Made by a program: the position numbers and the translations under genes. Source: Psoroptes ovis (Eukaryota; Arthropoda; Arachnida; Sarcoptiformes; Psoroptidae). Taken from it: 64,000 nt of DNA. The stretch covers positions 186,001-250,000 of the forward strand of contig PQWQ01000013.1 of NCBI GenBank assembly GCA_002943765.1, given 5' to 3'. The notes under the pieces are model-generated. The model made no database searches. It worked only from the letters and a program-made list of their open reading frames with translations, and had not been told where the DNA came from. Below are positions 13,165 to 24,900 of this stretch, in pieces; the first letter of the stretch is position 1; each line of letters opens with the position of its first letter.

Positions 13165-14122
13165 ACGTCACCAAATCTTATAGAAAAAAATAAGTCATGA
13201 ATTAATTTTCAAAAAATCAAATACACTCACAATCACAATCACCTGATATAACATTTTGCCATCATGAATAATCATCATGCATCAAATTTACGATAAAACA
13301 TTGCATCCATATTACCATCCATCCATCATGATCAACAGCACACATGGCCATCTGTACAGACATTCATATGTCATTCATAATCATTTCATTTTGAATATAT
13401 TAATATCATTATGTTGAACATCGTGCTAACATTTAATCATTATCACTAAATAGACATGTTATCATTTCTCAATTCATAATCGATTATTTAGTCGATGAAA
13501 AATAAATAAAAAAATTATATTTCATAAAAAATCTAATATAATTAATTTCCTATATCATGACTCCAAAATACATTGGATAAACAATATGTACTCATATTAA
13601 TATTATTTTCCGTAAATATTTTATCATCCAAAGTTCATCGAGGATTATTGATTGATTAATTAATTCATTCATTCCTTTAAATTGTCAGATGAATCATTTT
13701 TGATGATAAATTTCAAGTTCATCAAACTGCTTAAAAGATATTATCATGACATTAATCCAAGGACACAATAAAAACAAATCTTAAAGAAAGAGTAAGAGAT
13801 CAATGAAATATAAGGAAGTAAAAATAAATATTCATTAATAAAACAACCTTGCTTCAGGGCCCTAGAAGGTCATGAGACGCATATTTAAACAATCATGATT
13901 AAGAACAGAAAAAAACAAATCAATTAGTTAATTTGTTGAATTAAATTTAATTGGAATGAGTCTGATTGAATGAATTTTTTTTTTTTTTTGAAACGAATTG
14001 AATTCTAAATCAATTTAATTTAATTTTGATTAGATCAGATAATTAAATTTTAAAAATTGGCATAAAAACGAAATTGATCTTCGATTAATTTTTCTCGTGT
14101 GTTTGAAAATTTAAAAGAAATT
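13165..14122. other. 3' flank of the Gly-rich gene and spacer
   Basis: Non-coding AT-rich sequence. An AATAAATAAA cluster near 13501 could serve for polyadenylation of the upstream gene. No further gene is visible. Confidence 0.5.
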
Positions 14123-14968
14123 ATGGAACAAGTTGAATTTGAAAATTTAGTCAAAAAAATACAGAAATTAAATGTTAAAAAAAATGATACAACAACATCG
14201 AATAGTTCATCGAATTCAATCAGAACACGATTATATCGAAAATCATTACGAATACAAAGGATTGAACAACGAAAAAAATTGAAAAATGATGTTGTCGATG
14301 ATGTTAAGAAAATGGACAACACACCAATAATTATTAATGGTGGATATATTGAAAATGTTTCAATCGATCGAAATCTCGATGACAATGAGAGCGTCGACAA
14401 TAACATAATGGATAATGATTCATCATTAACATATAAAAATCCAATCAATTATACTAAAAATGATGATTGTCACAATGATTGTCATCATCAGCCATTCATA
14501 CCATTCATGTCTGTTATACCATTTTATACAATCTATACAAAACAAGAATTGAATCGATTGATTATTGTAAAACCATTGTCATTAGATGATAATTCAATTG
14601 AATCTCAACAACAAAAAAAGTGTAATGATAATAAGGGAATATCATCATCATCATCATCATTAGAAAATTGTTATGATTGTAATTATGAATTTAAAATGAT
14701 AATTAAATTTCTTATGGATAACAACAATCAATCATCATTACAATCACCATCATCTTTGCCTTTGCATTTGAATAAAGAGAAAAATTTTCAAATGAGAGAA
14801 TTATCAAAAGAAAATGATGATAATTATGAAAACGATAATGACGATAATGATCATGTAAATAATATCAACGACAATAATAATCATAATAAGGATAATAATC
14901 AAAATTATAAAATTCGATTACCAAGACGTATCCAGTGCGATTTACATAAATTTATGAATAATAATTAA
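14123..14968 (+). CDS. Orphan Asn/Ser/Asp-rich hypothetical protein, about 281 aa
   Basis: An open frame of 281 codons begins at the ATG at 14123; eight more in-frame codons lie upstream but start with GTG. Such length is unlikely by chance in DNA this AT-rich. The N-terminal third is Lys/Arg-rich and helical-looking (residues 1-60). The middle has a Cys/His-containing stretch and a hydrophobic P-F-I-P-F patch. The C-terminal quarter is an Asn/Asp tract ending in a basic R-L-P-R-R motif. No family is recognised and there is no signal peptide. It may be a single-exon gene or one exon of a larger gene. Confidence 0.45.
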   Translation: MEQVEFENLVKKIQKLNVKKNDTTTSNSSSNSIRTRLYRKSLRIQRIEQRKKLKNDVVDDVKKMDNTPIIINGGYIENVSIDRNLDDNESVDNNIMDNDSSLTYKNPINYTKNDDCHNDCHHQPFIPFMSVIPFYTIYTKQELNRLIIVKPLSLDDNSIESQQQKKCNDNKGISSSSSSLENCYDCNYEFKMIIKFLMDNNNQSSLQSPSSLPLHLNKEKNFQMRELSKENDDNYENDNDDNDHVNNINDNNNHNKDNNQNYKIRLPRRIQCDLHKFMNNN

Positions 14969-17900
14969 AATGAAAATTTATGCATTAAAAAAACAACAGT
15001 AAATTATCATCTCATGAATATTGTTAAGCGGCCAACAACTTACCACACCACGCGTTCGCACACAACACGACAGCACACACGAACAATGATTACATTCAAA
15101 TAGTTCAAATAATAAATTTCTAAATTTACATTCTTCTACCGGATTGTTTCTCATACCGCGTATGATTTTGCTGTAATTTTGAACAAATTACATTATTTCG
15201 TTCATATTATATACAAAATACAGACAGACATAAGTGCACACACACGCATTTGTGCTTTGAATGCTGCTGTTGAACGCTGCTGCTGTTTGATATTGGATGC
15301 TAAACGATTTCGCTTTGAAAAAAAATGAAAAAATTCATCATAAATTATCTTTTTCATTCCACTGTGTGTGTGTGTGTGTGTGTGTGTGTTTGAATGGATA
15401 AATGAATGAACGAATTAAGAAATGATGAACAAAAATGATTTTTACAATTTGTAATTTAGTTAATTGTTTTTTTCTTTACATTTCTATGAAAATTTCTTTG
15501 TATTCGATGATTGTTTTTCGTTGGAAAAAAATGTTCTTATTTGTTTGTGTGTGGTTTTAGCCATTATACACAACACACACAAGCACATGAACAATTAATA
15601 ATCAATCAATTTCGGGAGAAGAATTTTCCGCTTTTTTAAATTAGAAATTTGGCCCAATTTTCCTTTTTTTTCTCTAAAGAAATTCTGGATTTTATTCCTC
15701 AAATTTTCATCTTCGGCATGATGGAGGGGAATTCTTTGAATAAAATCTCATTATGTTCATATATCAAATTCTAACAATGTGTACATTATGTAATACATAA
15801 ATTGAATGAAAGATTGCTGCTGTTGTTGCCATTAAAGCAACATGTTTGCAACAGTTTGTCAAACAATGAGCGAATGATGGAAAAAAATCTTTGAACCATT
15901 TCATTAAAAAATAAGTTCAGAGGATAATATTGAAATTTTATCTTATTACAAATTTTTCTCTGATACATTTATCATTATCCCATTTAAATAATAAAGCAAT
16001 TCATTCAAGATATTCATAATGTAATATGAATGCATTCAAATGAAATGAATTTCGATATTTTTTTGTTATTCTTTTCATCCAACATATCAATTGAAAAATA
16101 ATGTCAAAATTTTCTATTTTGAAAATTTTCAATGTTTTTTAAATGATAAAAATCTTGTAAATCAAAATTTCTGCTGAGGAATTTATTTTTCATTTAGAAA
16201 TTCATATGAACAGATATTCAAGAATTGAATATCACATTGAAATCATTTTCAATCATGAAAAAATCACAAAACAATGCCCGCCAAATAACATGAAAATCAA
16301 ATGAATCTACAACAATCATCAGCGACAAGTTCGAAGACATGTATATTACATTTTTTGATAAAAGCATTATCATTTACCAAAATGATGAAAGAAAAAACCG
16401 AATCACAATAACAGTATACAGAATTCGAACAGATTATTTCGACTTTTATTATTAAAACACTATGAAATTATTATCAATTTTACTTCCTTAATGTGTTGGT
16501 GGTGGTAGAATGAATACATGGATGTGTGTGTGTGTGTGCTTTGATGTGTGTTTGCATGTGTTTTTGTATCATTCATTTTCATGATAATTTAGTCTTTTGT
16601 TTTAATTATAAAAATTATTATTATAAAATAAAATAAAGCAAAAATGTGAATAAAAAATTGAAAAAAATGATAAGAAATCACACTAACGAAGAAGAATAAG
16701 AAAAATTATTTACGATTATTAAAAAAACTGGCGTAATTGAACAACAACAAAAAAAAAAAAAAATGGAAATCACTTAACAATTGCAGTGTGTAATATTTCA
16801 TTTTTGTTTTAATTCCATTTACTTTTACAATTTTTTTTCATTTAAGAAAATGAAGATGAAGATGAAAAAGACTTCTTTACTCTTGTACATTGTGAATATT
16901 GTACATGATTCAGCAACAACAATATTTAATGTTATAATTTTAAGAAAATTAAGAAGTTGAAAGTAAAAAAAATCAAAGAAAATTTGTGGCTTACACTTTG
17001 GATTATGAAAATTAAGATTTTTGAGGGGGGAAATTCATGATTTAAACTGAAATACTGTTAATGATTTTCGTTCTTTTTTTTTTTTTGCTATCACAAACAT
17101 CAACAGTCACAGCAGTGGTAGCAGTGATACCGCGAGCAAGAACAAGAAGCATCAAAACTGGTAAATGCTTTAAGAAGAATATTCTTCTTCTTATGATTAG
17201 AATTGAAAGTTGTTTTATTAAATTTTGAATATTTTCATTTATTTATTTTTAAAATCAATTTTCAAACATTCAACTTAAGAATGAAGAATATGTATAATGT
17301 TCTCTTCATGTCAGACTGACATGAATTATAATAATGGTCTGTTGATTTTTGTCTTTCTCGATCTCCTTCTTGTTTGATTCTTTATTCATGATGTTCTTCA
17401 TCGATTCTCATATATTCTTAAACATATTTCAAAAATAATATTATTACTTGATTTTTTACCGTTGTTCGATGATATATGTCGATGTTGTGTCTATGATCAA
17501 AGTTTTTTGATCTAAAATTTCTGTATTTTTCCAAAAATTCTTTTTATTTTTCTATGTTTTGATTTTTTTTCTTCAGTAATTTTGTTTCTAATAAAAAATG
17601 GAAAACAAATCACTCAAATGGCAAAATTAGTAATGGTTCAGTTAAACATTATTAAGAAAACGATTCTCTCGATACTTTATTCTTTTTATTTCTGTAATCA
17701 ATTAAATCAAATCATTCCAATCATTCAACACTAAATAATTTGTTATTCAATTGATGAAAAAAAAACTTAAAAAACAGAATTTTGTATGTTTTAAGTGCTT
17801 GATTGTGTTTATATTGTTGAAAACATCGATCAAATTGATTATAATCAATCAATTGAATGGCAGAAACGAAATACTATGAATCGAAAACAATTCTGCTTTT

Positions 17901-19844
17901 TGAATGTTTTTAGTGTGTGTGTGTATGTGCATTATCACCATTGTTATTACTACTGTTATGATTATTATGTAAACAATATGCCATCGGAAATCTTAATTCA
18001 AACGATAAAAATTCATCGATTGATCAACAGATGCAACAGATTATAAATGATTCATCATTCAATGAGAAAAAAGAATTTGATCTCTATGATTCTTGTTGAA
18101 TCATTTCAAAGTTTTTTTTTGATTATTATTACTTCATTTTTATTTATTCGATTTTATCATCATAATTGACTCAATGTTTAATCATTTTATTCATTTTTGT
18201 TCATTTTATATGCTTTTAAGACCCTTTTCTTGGCAAACAGCAAAGAAATTATATAAATGAATGAGTGATTTTTGCATTGCCAATGTATATTAGTAAATGT
18301 AAATTCTCTTGAAATTAAAAATAATAGACATCACATTTCAACGATATTGAAAATAAAAATAATATTTACTTATGCATATTTGAACATCATTTCAACTGAA
18401 TTTTTCCGTTTTTTTTCGGTGATATTCACATACGAATGAAATAAATTTAAAAGAAACGATAATAATAATTGAATGAATCATGAATATTGAGCAGCATTTT
18501 ATTGTAATTCCTCATCTATACTTTTCAATTTAAGATGTCATTAAATGAATGAATAATTATCACTATTGTTAATGTAATTTGAATTTTTAAATATTCTCAC
18601 ATGTTCCTTCATAAATCTATCGAGTGATTAATTGAATATGATCGTTGATTCAAAAATATTTTTAAAACAAATTGACAGTTTCTCCAAATATATTTCATGC
18701 ATTAAATTTTGATTTTATTTATTTGAAATTTTTAAATGAAAACAATGATTCTTAAGAACCGTGTAAATGAATGCATCAATTATAACAACAATGAATATTT
18801 TTTTTCAATTTTTTCAATCAAATAAACATCAAATCAACATGTACATTCATCGAATTTTCAAACCATTATGATTATTAAATGACATTTGGAATGTCAAAAT
18901 TTTCAAAAAAAATGTTTAATTTTATAAAAATCAATTTTAAAATCAAAAATGAAATTAAATAAAATAAACAAATAAAAATCATTAACTGTATCATCATCTA
19001 TAACTTCATTTAGACATTTATTGTTGTTTGTTTGTATTTATTTGTTAAACAGTGTGTCAAATACACATATCTTAATTTATGCATACAAATTGTTGTGTAC
19101 ATGTTTAAAATAATTTCTTTAAAAAAAATCAAAAATTTATGATTCAATTCTGCATTGGTTCGTTTATAAAGTCTTAATTTCTTGAAGTATTTGAAAATTA
19201 AAAATGTAATAAAATGAAATTAGAGGAAGGAATGAAAATTCTTTTCATTCACTCAACCATAGAATTTCAAATGAATGGCGTCAAATTTTCATTCTCATTT
19301 CATTTTCTCTGATTTGATTGTATTTGTATATTTTTTAAAATTATTTTTTCTTTCAAAGCATTTCAAAGCAACTAAATTCATGCATTATATGTATTTATCA
19401 CATAGTCATAATGATATTTGTAATTGTAATTGAAATAATAATTATAATATTAATAGTTATGATGAAAAGAATCCGTAATAATTTATTACAATCATCATCA
19501 TCAACATCCACATCATCATCATCATCATTTTCAGCTAATAAATCGCCATTATTATCATTATTGACATCATTTAAAAGAGTTAATTTACTGCCAATAATCA
19601 TATTAATCATGTTTTCATCGTTTTTTAATGATGATTCATTCGATGTAAAAGAAAAATTAAGTTCTTCAATTCAATTATTTTGATCATCATAATCATTGTC
19701 ATCGTTTCCGATATCAACAAGTTTGGAGATTTTTTGTGTTCATTTTTTTTTCTCATGTTCAAATATTTAAAACAAATAGATCCTTGAATCCAAATTTTTA
19801 TCCATATAAATTTGGATTGATCTTCAATTTTAATTTCAATTAAA
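14969..19844. other. Intergenic region without recognisable gene
   Basis: Nearly 4.9 kb without a supportable gene. It contains (TG)n microsatellites at about 15363-15389 and 16523-16538, a small patch richer in GC at 15025-15085, and an (ATC/TCA)n-type low-complexity stretch at 19490-19530 just upstream of the innexin gene. The short frames here are low-complexity. Confidence 0.55.
15363..15389. repeat. (TG)n microsatellite
   Basis: About thirteen uninterrupted TG units read directly. Useful only as a length-polymorphic marker. Confidence 0.85.
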
Positions 19845-21821
19845 ATGTTTGACATTTTTCGCTCATTGAAAACGCTGCTCAAGACAAGCCGCATCCGTAT
19901 TGATAATACAATATTCCAATTACATTATTCAATCACAGTTATAATTTTATTATCGTTTTGTATAATTATATCAACAAAACAATATGTTGGTGATCCAATC
20001 GATTGTGTGCGCAGTGATTCGGTTTCACAATCAGTAATCAATACATATTGTTGGTAAGCATATTAAATATTTCTTGAAATTCTCGAGATTCAATCAAATA
20101 ATGATTCATATCAATAGGATACATACAACATATACTTTACCAAAAAGTTATTACAAAAAAGTCGGAGTCGAAGTGCCATATCCAGGTGTTGATTGGGAAT
20201 CGAATCAAAAAGAATTCCGTTATCATCGTTATTATCAATGGGTTGGATTCGTACTATTTTTTCAATCAACATTATTTTACATTCCACGATGGTTATGGAA
20301 AATGTGGGAAGGTGGCAAAATACAAGCATTAATGATGGATCTCGATGTCGGTGTTTGTTCTGATCATGAAAAAAAACAGAAAAAAAAATTATTGGTAGAC
20401 TATTTATTTAGTAGCCGTGGACATCATAATTGGTATGCTGGTAGATATTTTTTTTGTGAATTATTAGCATTCGGAAATGTTATATTTCAAATATATGCAT
20501 TGGATAAATTTTTTGATGGTGAATTCCTCACATATGGTACGGAAGTTATACAATTCTCTCAAATGGATCAAGGTAAATCATCAAATTTTTCTATTTTATA
20601 TTCGGCATTAATTTTTTTGAGTAGCAAATTGAATGTTTAAAAAAATTTATGAAATTTATTAGACCATACATCCATTCATTCCAATCATTTGATGAACATA
20701 AACAATATTACAAATTCTCAAAATAGAAATCGCTTCATCCAAAAAAGAGAAATCATATAAATACAGATTTCAATTTGAATAAAACACTGACACATCAGTT
20801 TTATAACAAATACAATATTTGATTTTTTTTCTCAATTTCATTTCATCGAACACACATCTTTAAACATCTTTCAACAATCATGTGGAAAAAACAGAATTTT
20901 TTTTGTTGCCTTTAATTTTCAATTGGCAATTATTTATTTATTTATTCTTCACATTTTTTTATGATGTCAACCGAATATGATTATTTTTAGTCGTTTTTTT
21001 TTTCATTTCAATTCATTAAATCACTCAGAATTCATTTAGTCAGTTCAAATAATAAACATCCAGATCATTTACCTCTTAGATTCTCTATTCAAAAACATTT
21101 TATTTTCAATTTCATAAACAAAAATTGAGGTTAAAGTTCATATGATAGTTGGTGGTCGATGATTCTTGATGATCATCACTCATTTTTCACAAATAGTTCA
21201 TTCAATGATCGATAGAATTTGAATCATTTCTTTTAAAATTTATTTCCTTCATTGTTTTTTTTCTCAATAAAAACACTTCAAATATCGAATATAAATAGTA
21301 CTAAGACATGTTTGTTAATTTCAATTACAGAAGAGAGAATCGATCCAATGATACGTATATTTCCTAGGGTTACAAAATGTCGTTTTTATAAATATGGTCC
21401 ATCGGCAAATATTGAAACAATCGATGCATTATGTCTATTACCGTTGAATATTGTCAATGAAAAAATTTACATATTCATGTGGTTTTGGTTTCTAATATTG
21501 GCTGTATTGACAGCAGCATTGATTATTTATCGTATGATTATTATTGCATGCCCACCAGTACGTGTTTATTTATTAAGTTTACGTTTTAAACTTGGTTCAT
21601 TAGATCATTTACACACCATTGTTCGACGTATGTCTGTCGGTGATTGGTTTTTAGGTAAATTTTTTCCAAAATTTATTAAAATTCTTATGATTATCGTTTG
21701 AATATTATTTTTTTAAACAGTTTATATGCTTGGTCAAAATATTGATAGTGTTATCTACCAAGAATTGATACAAGAATTGGCGACGAAAACTGATAATGAT
21801 GGGAAAAAAGATATTATTTGA
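19845..21821 (+). CDS. Innexin (innexin 2-like gap junction protein), four exons, 362 aa
   Basis: Exons are 19845-20053, 20118-20572, 21331-21654 and 21721-21821. Junction phases (2, 1, 1) agree and the total is 362 codons plus stop, the normal innexin length. Innexins are four-pass membrane proteins that form invertebrate gap junctions. The sequence shows the conserved N-terminus (Met-Phe-Asp), TM1 followed by a Tyr-Val-Gly-Asp-Pro segment with its first-loop cysteines (Asp-Cys and Tyr-Cys-Trp), the signature Tyr-Tyr-Gln-Trp-Val starting TM2, a second extracellular loop with paired cysteines in Thr-Lys-Cys and Leu-Cys-Leu-Leu-Pro, and a Gly-Asp-Trp-Phe-Leu motif in the cytoplasmic tail. The first Trp codon is split by intron 1. 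Similarity to insect innexin 2 is from general knowledge of the family; the exact paralogue is not certain. The gene converges on the SLC35F-like gene, 163 bases apart. Confidence 0.93.
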
Positions 21822-21984
21822 ATCATGGATCGACAATTTAAAAAAAAAAATGCAATATATTTATCAATGTAAAATAATTTATGATTGTATCAATTTTTTT
21901 GTTAAATGTAAATAACTTATAATATAATTTTATTCAAATTTACATATTAAAATACAGAAAAAAATTACAAAAGAAAAAAATTTA

Positions 21985-24900
21985 TCATTTAACTCTTCCA
22001 CTCGATGTTCGCAAACGTGATAATTGACCAGTCGATGTATCTTGTACACGTCCATTCTTTTTGTTCTCTTCACGACGTTTCCATTTTTTCAAACGATTAC
22101 GGAATGCATTGGTCAGGTAGCCATTCCAATTATCTGGTAATAATACAATCAAAATTCCAATCAAAATCAACAAAACACCACCAAGTTTCATATCACGGAA
22201 TATGACAGAATTTAGATAAATATCGATCACTGTAAATGAAATAATTTGGAATAAAAATTCATAAATTCATCAATAAGAATCGGACATTCTTTGAAAACAC
22301 TTACCAGCAGAAATTGGAATGGCGAAAAACATTCCTAATGTTATGAAAAATTCATATGTACAAATGATGCCAAAACTTGCAATCAAATTTGCAATCAATG
22401 AACATAATGATGCACCGGTCATGAATAACCATGGTATTTCAGACCACACAATACGTTCAACACCAGTTGCATACAATATCAATATTAATGGCCATGCCAA
22501 AAGTAAATTTAATGCACCGACTAATGAATGGAATAATGCCATTTGTGCAAATGTTGTATAGCCAATCATACGTCTCATAAACACTTTATAAACAGCATAT
22601 ACGATTGCTGAACCAAAAGCAATCATCACTGTTGCTAATGTTTGATTTTGAATCCCGTCCATGTAAACTAGTAATGCGACACCAGTATCGACCACAATTA
22701 TACCAACTATCTATAATCAATGAGATTTGAAAATCACATTTGATGAATCAAGTAAACAAAAAAAGACTCACTCTGATTCCGACAAATTGTTGATGTAAAA
22801 CTACCCATGATAGCAGATAAATCAAAGAGACAGTTGATGCAAATAATGCCATCACAACTGTGGCATCTAATATTCGTAACGAAAAAATTAGCATATAATT
22901 TGAAAGCGTACACAAAGCGCAAAAAAATGCACATCTTGAAAAAAATTGCATCAATGTAAATCCACGATCAACAATTCCTTGTATGCTTTCACTATGAAAA
23001 AATTAAAATAATAATGAATGATTTGATTCAAGACAAGGAAAATCACTTACATCAAAACTTTCTTCATAGATGTAGAACTAGATGCTGTATTATCTGTGGC
23101 GATACTTGATGATCCGGCAGATTTATTGTTGCTAATATTGCTCCCAAATGGATTATTACTGATCGCACTACTACCACCGGAATTGGAACCTGATTGCTGT
23201 TGTTGTTGTTGTTGATCATTAGGATTTGGTTTTGTTCGACGACTTAGAAAATATGCATGAATCATCAGATACACAGGCAAATAGAATATGTTCCATATAC
23301 TACAGTACCATGTGACTAAATATGGTGCATCAAAGTTTGAACGTGGATATTCGTTTATCAGTGATGATGGCTTGGATTTTGGACCCTTGATGTAATTAAT
23401 ACACGAAAAAAAAAGAATTAAATTTGAATTCATTTATTTTTAATACAAACAAACCTTGCTTGATGCTAATGACATCGGTGATGGCAACATTTCGAATAGA
23501 TTAGTCTCATTTAAATTTTTGAAATTATTATTATTTTGGCCATTCGTTATAATTTGGTTGTTAATTTTAATATTTTTTGGAGAGATTGTCGGCTGTTGTT
23601 GAATATTATTATTATTATTATTCATATTAATATTTGATGATGATAATGAAAATAATTTGGTCAAATTGAAATTTCCGCCCGATATAGAATATAATATTCG
23701 ATCACGATGAAAACTTATACGAAACAAATGTATAACCGCAACCCAACAAATAGCAACAATAATCATTAACAATAGACCACGTAATATTTTACGTGAACGT
23801 TTAACAAATGGTCCAACATTCTCGTGACCAACGCCACCTAATTCAGCTTCTGATGGATCGTGTATGCCTAATGGATCACCTAGTTGTGTGAAAAATTTTA
23901 ATGATTTTCTTTTATATTTTGATGTTAAACATTTTGTTGGACAATATACATTAAAATAATCAAATGACATTATTATAAATAACCATAATATTAACAATAG
24001 CACAAACATGTTTTTTCACTGACACAAAAATTTGACACAACCAATAAACATTTGAAACAAGAAAAATAAGAAAATTTTCTATTCAAGAAAAGATTCAAAT
24101 TTGAATAAAAGAAAATTCTTAGCTTAAAAAAATAGTGCAAAAAGACCATGGCAACCAATCATGATCTTCATCATCATGAAGCATTATGATTCTCTAATCA
24201 TCAATGAATGATATTTTTATCCTATTTTTTATTGAATGTTTTTGTTTTTCTCATGACTAAATTAAGAAACAAAAAAATGGAAGCACCTCAAACTCGCATG
24301 AAAAACCTTAAAAGAATTAAAGGAATAAAAAAATCAATATCAAATCGATAAATAATTAATGAATAAATAAATATTCAATACGATTCACGAAATGACTGAT
24401 AATTATTATCTATCTATCAATCATATATTGAACACCATATGTTTTGAATAAAGGTGAAATAAAAATTTATAAGAAAATGGTAAAACTCTGAATGAATAAT
24501 GATGATATTCACATATTCATTGATTGATTCACACCCGAAATTCTTTATTTATTCTTCAACTGTCGCTCAAAAATACCAAAGTTATGATTAAAATTGAATT
24601 AATTGAAACAACAAAAGAAAAATAATGTATACCGAAAAAATATGGTAAACCATAATTGTCTAAATCAAGCGAATGATCTTTAATTCATTCATTCAGTTTT
24701 GACGTGTTGTTGACGATATCGATATAAGTTTATTTGATTTAAGTTTACCGCCCGAAAAAATTAATTTTCAAAGAGAAACAAAATGTGCAAAGGAAATGTA
24801 GAATAGATGAAAGCAGTTCGAATGGAAAATGAATTGCAGTGGATAGCAGATTAGTGTTGCATTGAAACGTTTTTTTCCAAAAAGGATTAGCAGATAAGCA

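Noticed and set aside
12625..13174. Val/Ala-rich and His-rich frames in other frames of the Gly-rich exon
   Set aside because: They are shifted or antisense readings of GGN/TAY repeats belonging to the real Gly-Tyr frame.
19411..19683. Ser-rich frame upstream of the innexin gene
   Set aside because: It consists mainly of ATC/TCA trinucleotide repeats and Ile codons from AT-rich DNA; no splice link to the innexin was found.
23455..24009. Start of the SLC35F-like protein at the Met at 24009 with a hydrophobic N-terminus
   Set aside because: The hydrophobic start lies upstream of a good in-phase acceptor (CACAACTAG|GT), and two upstream exons fit that acceptor exactly. The stretch is therefore more likely intron read-through, though a third start is not excluded.
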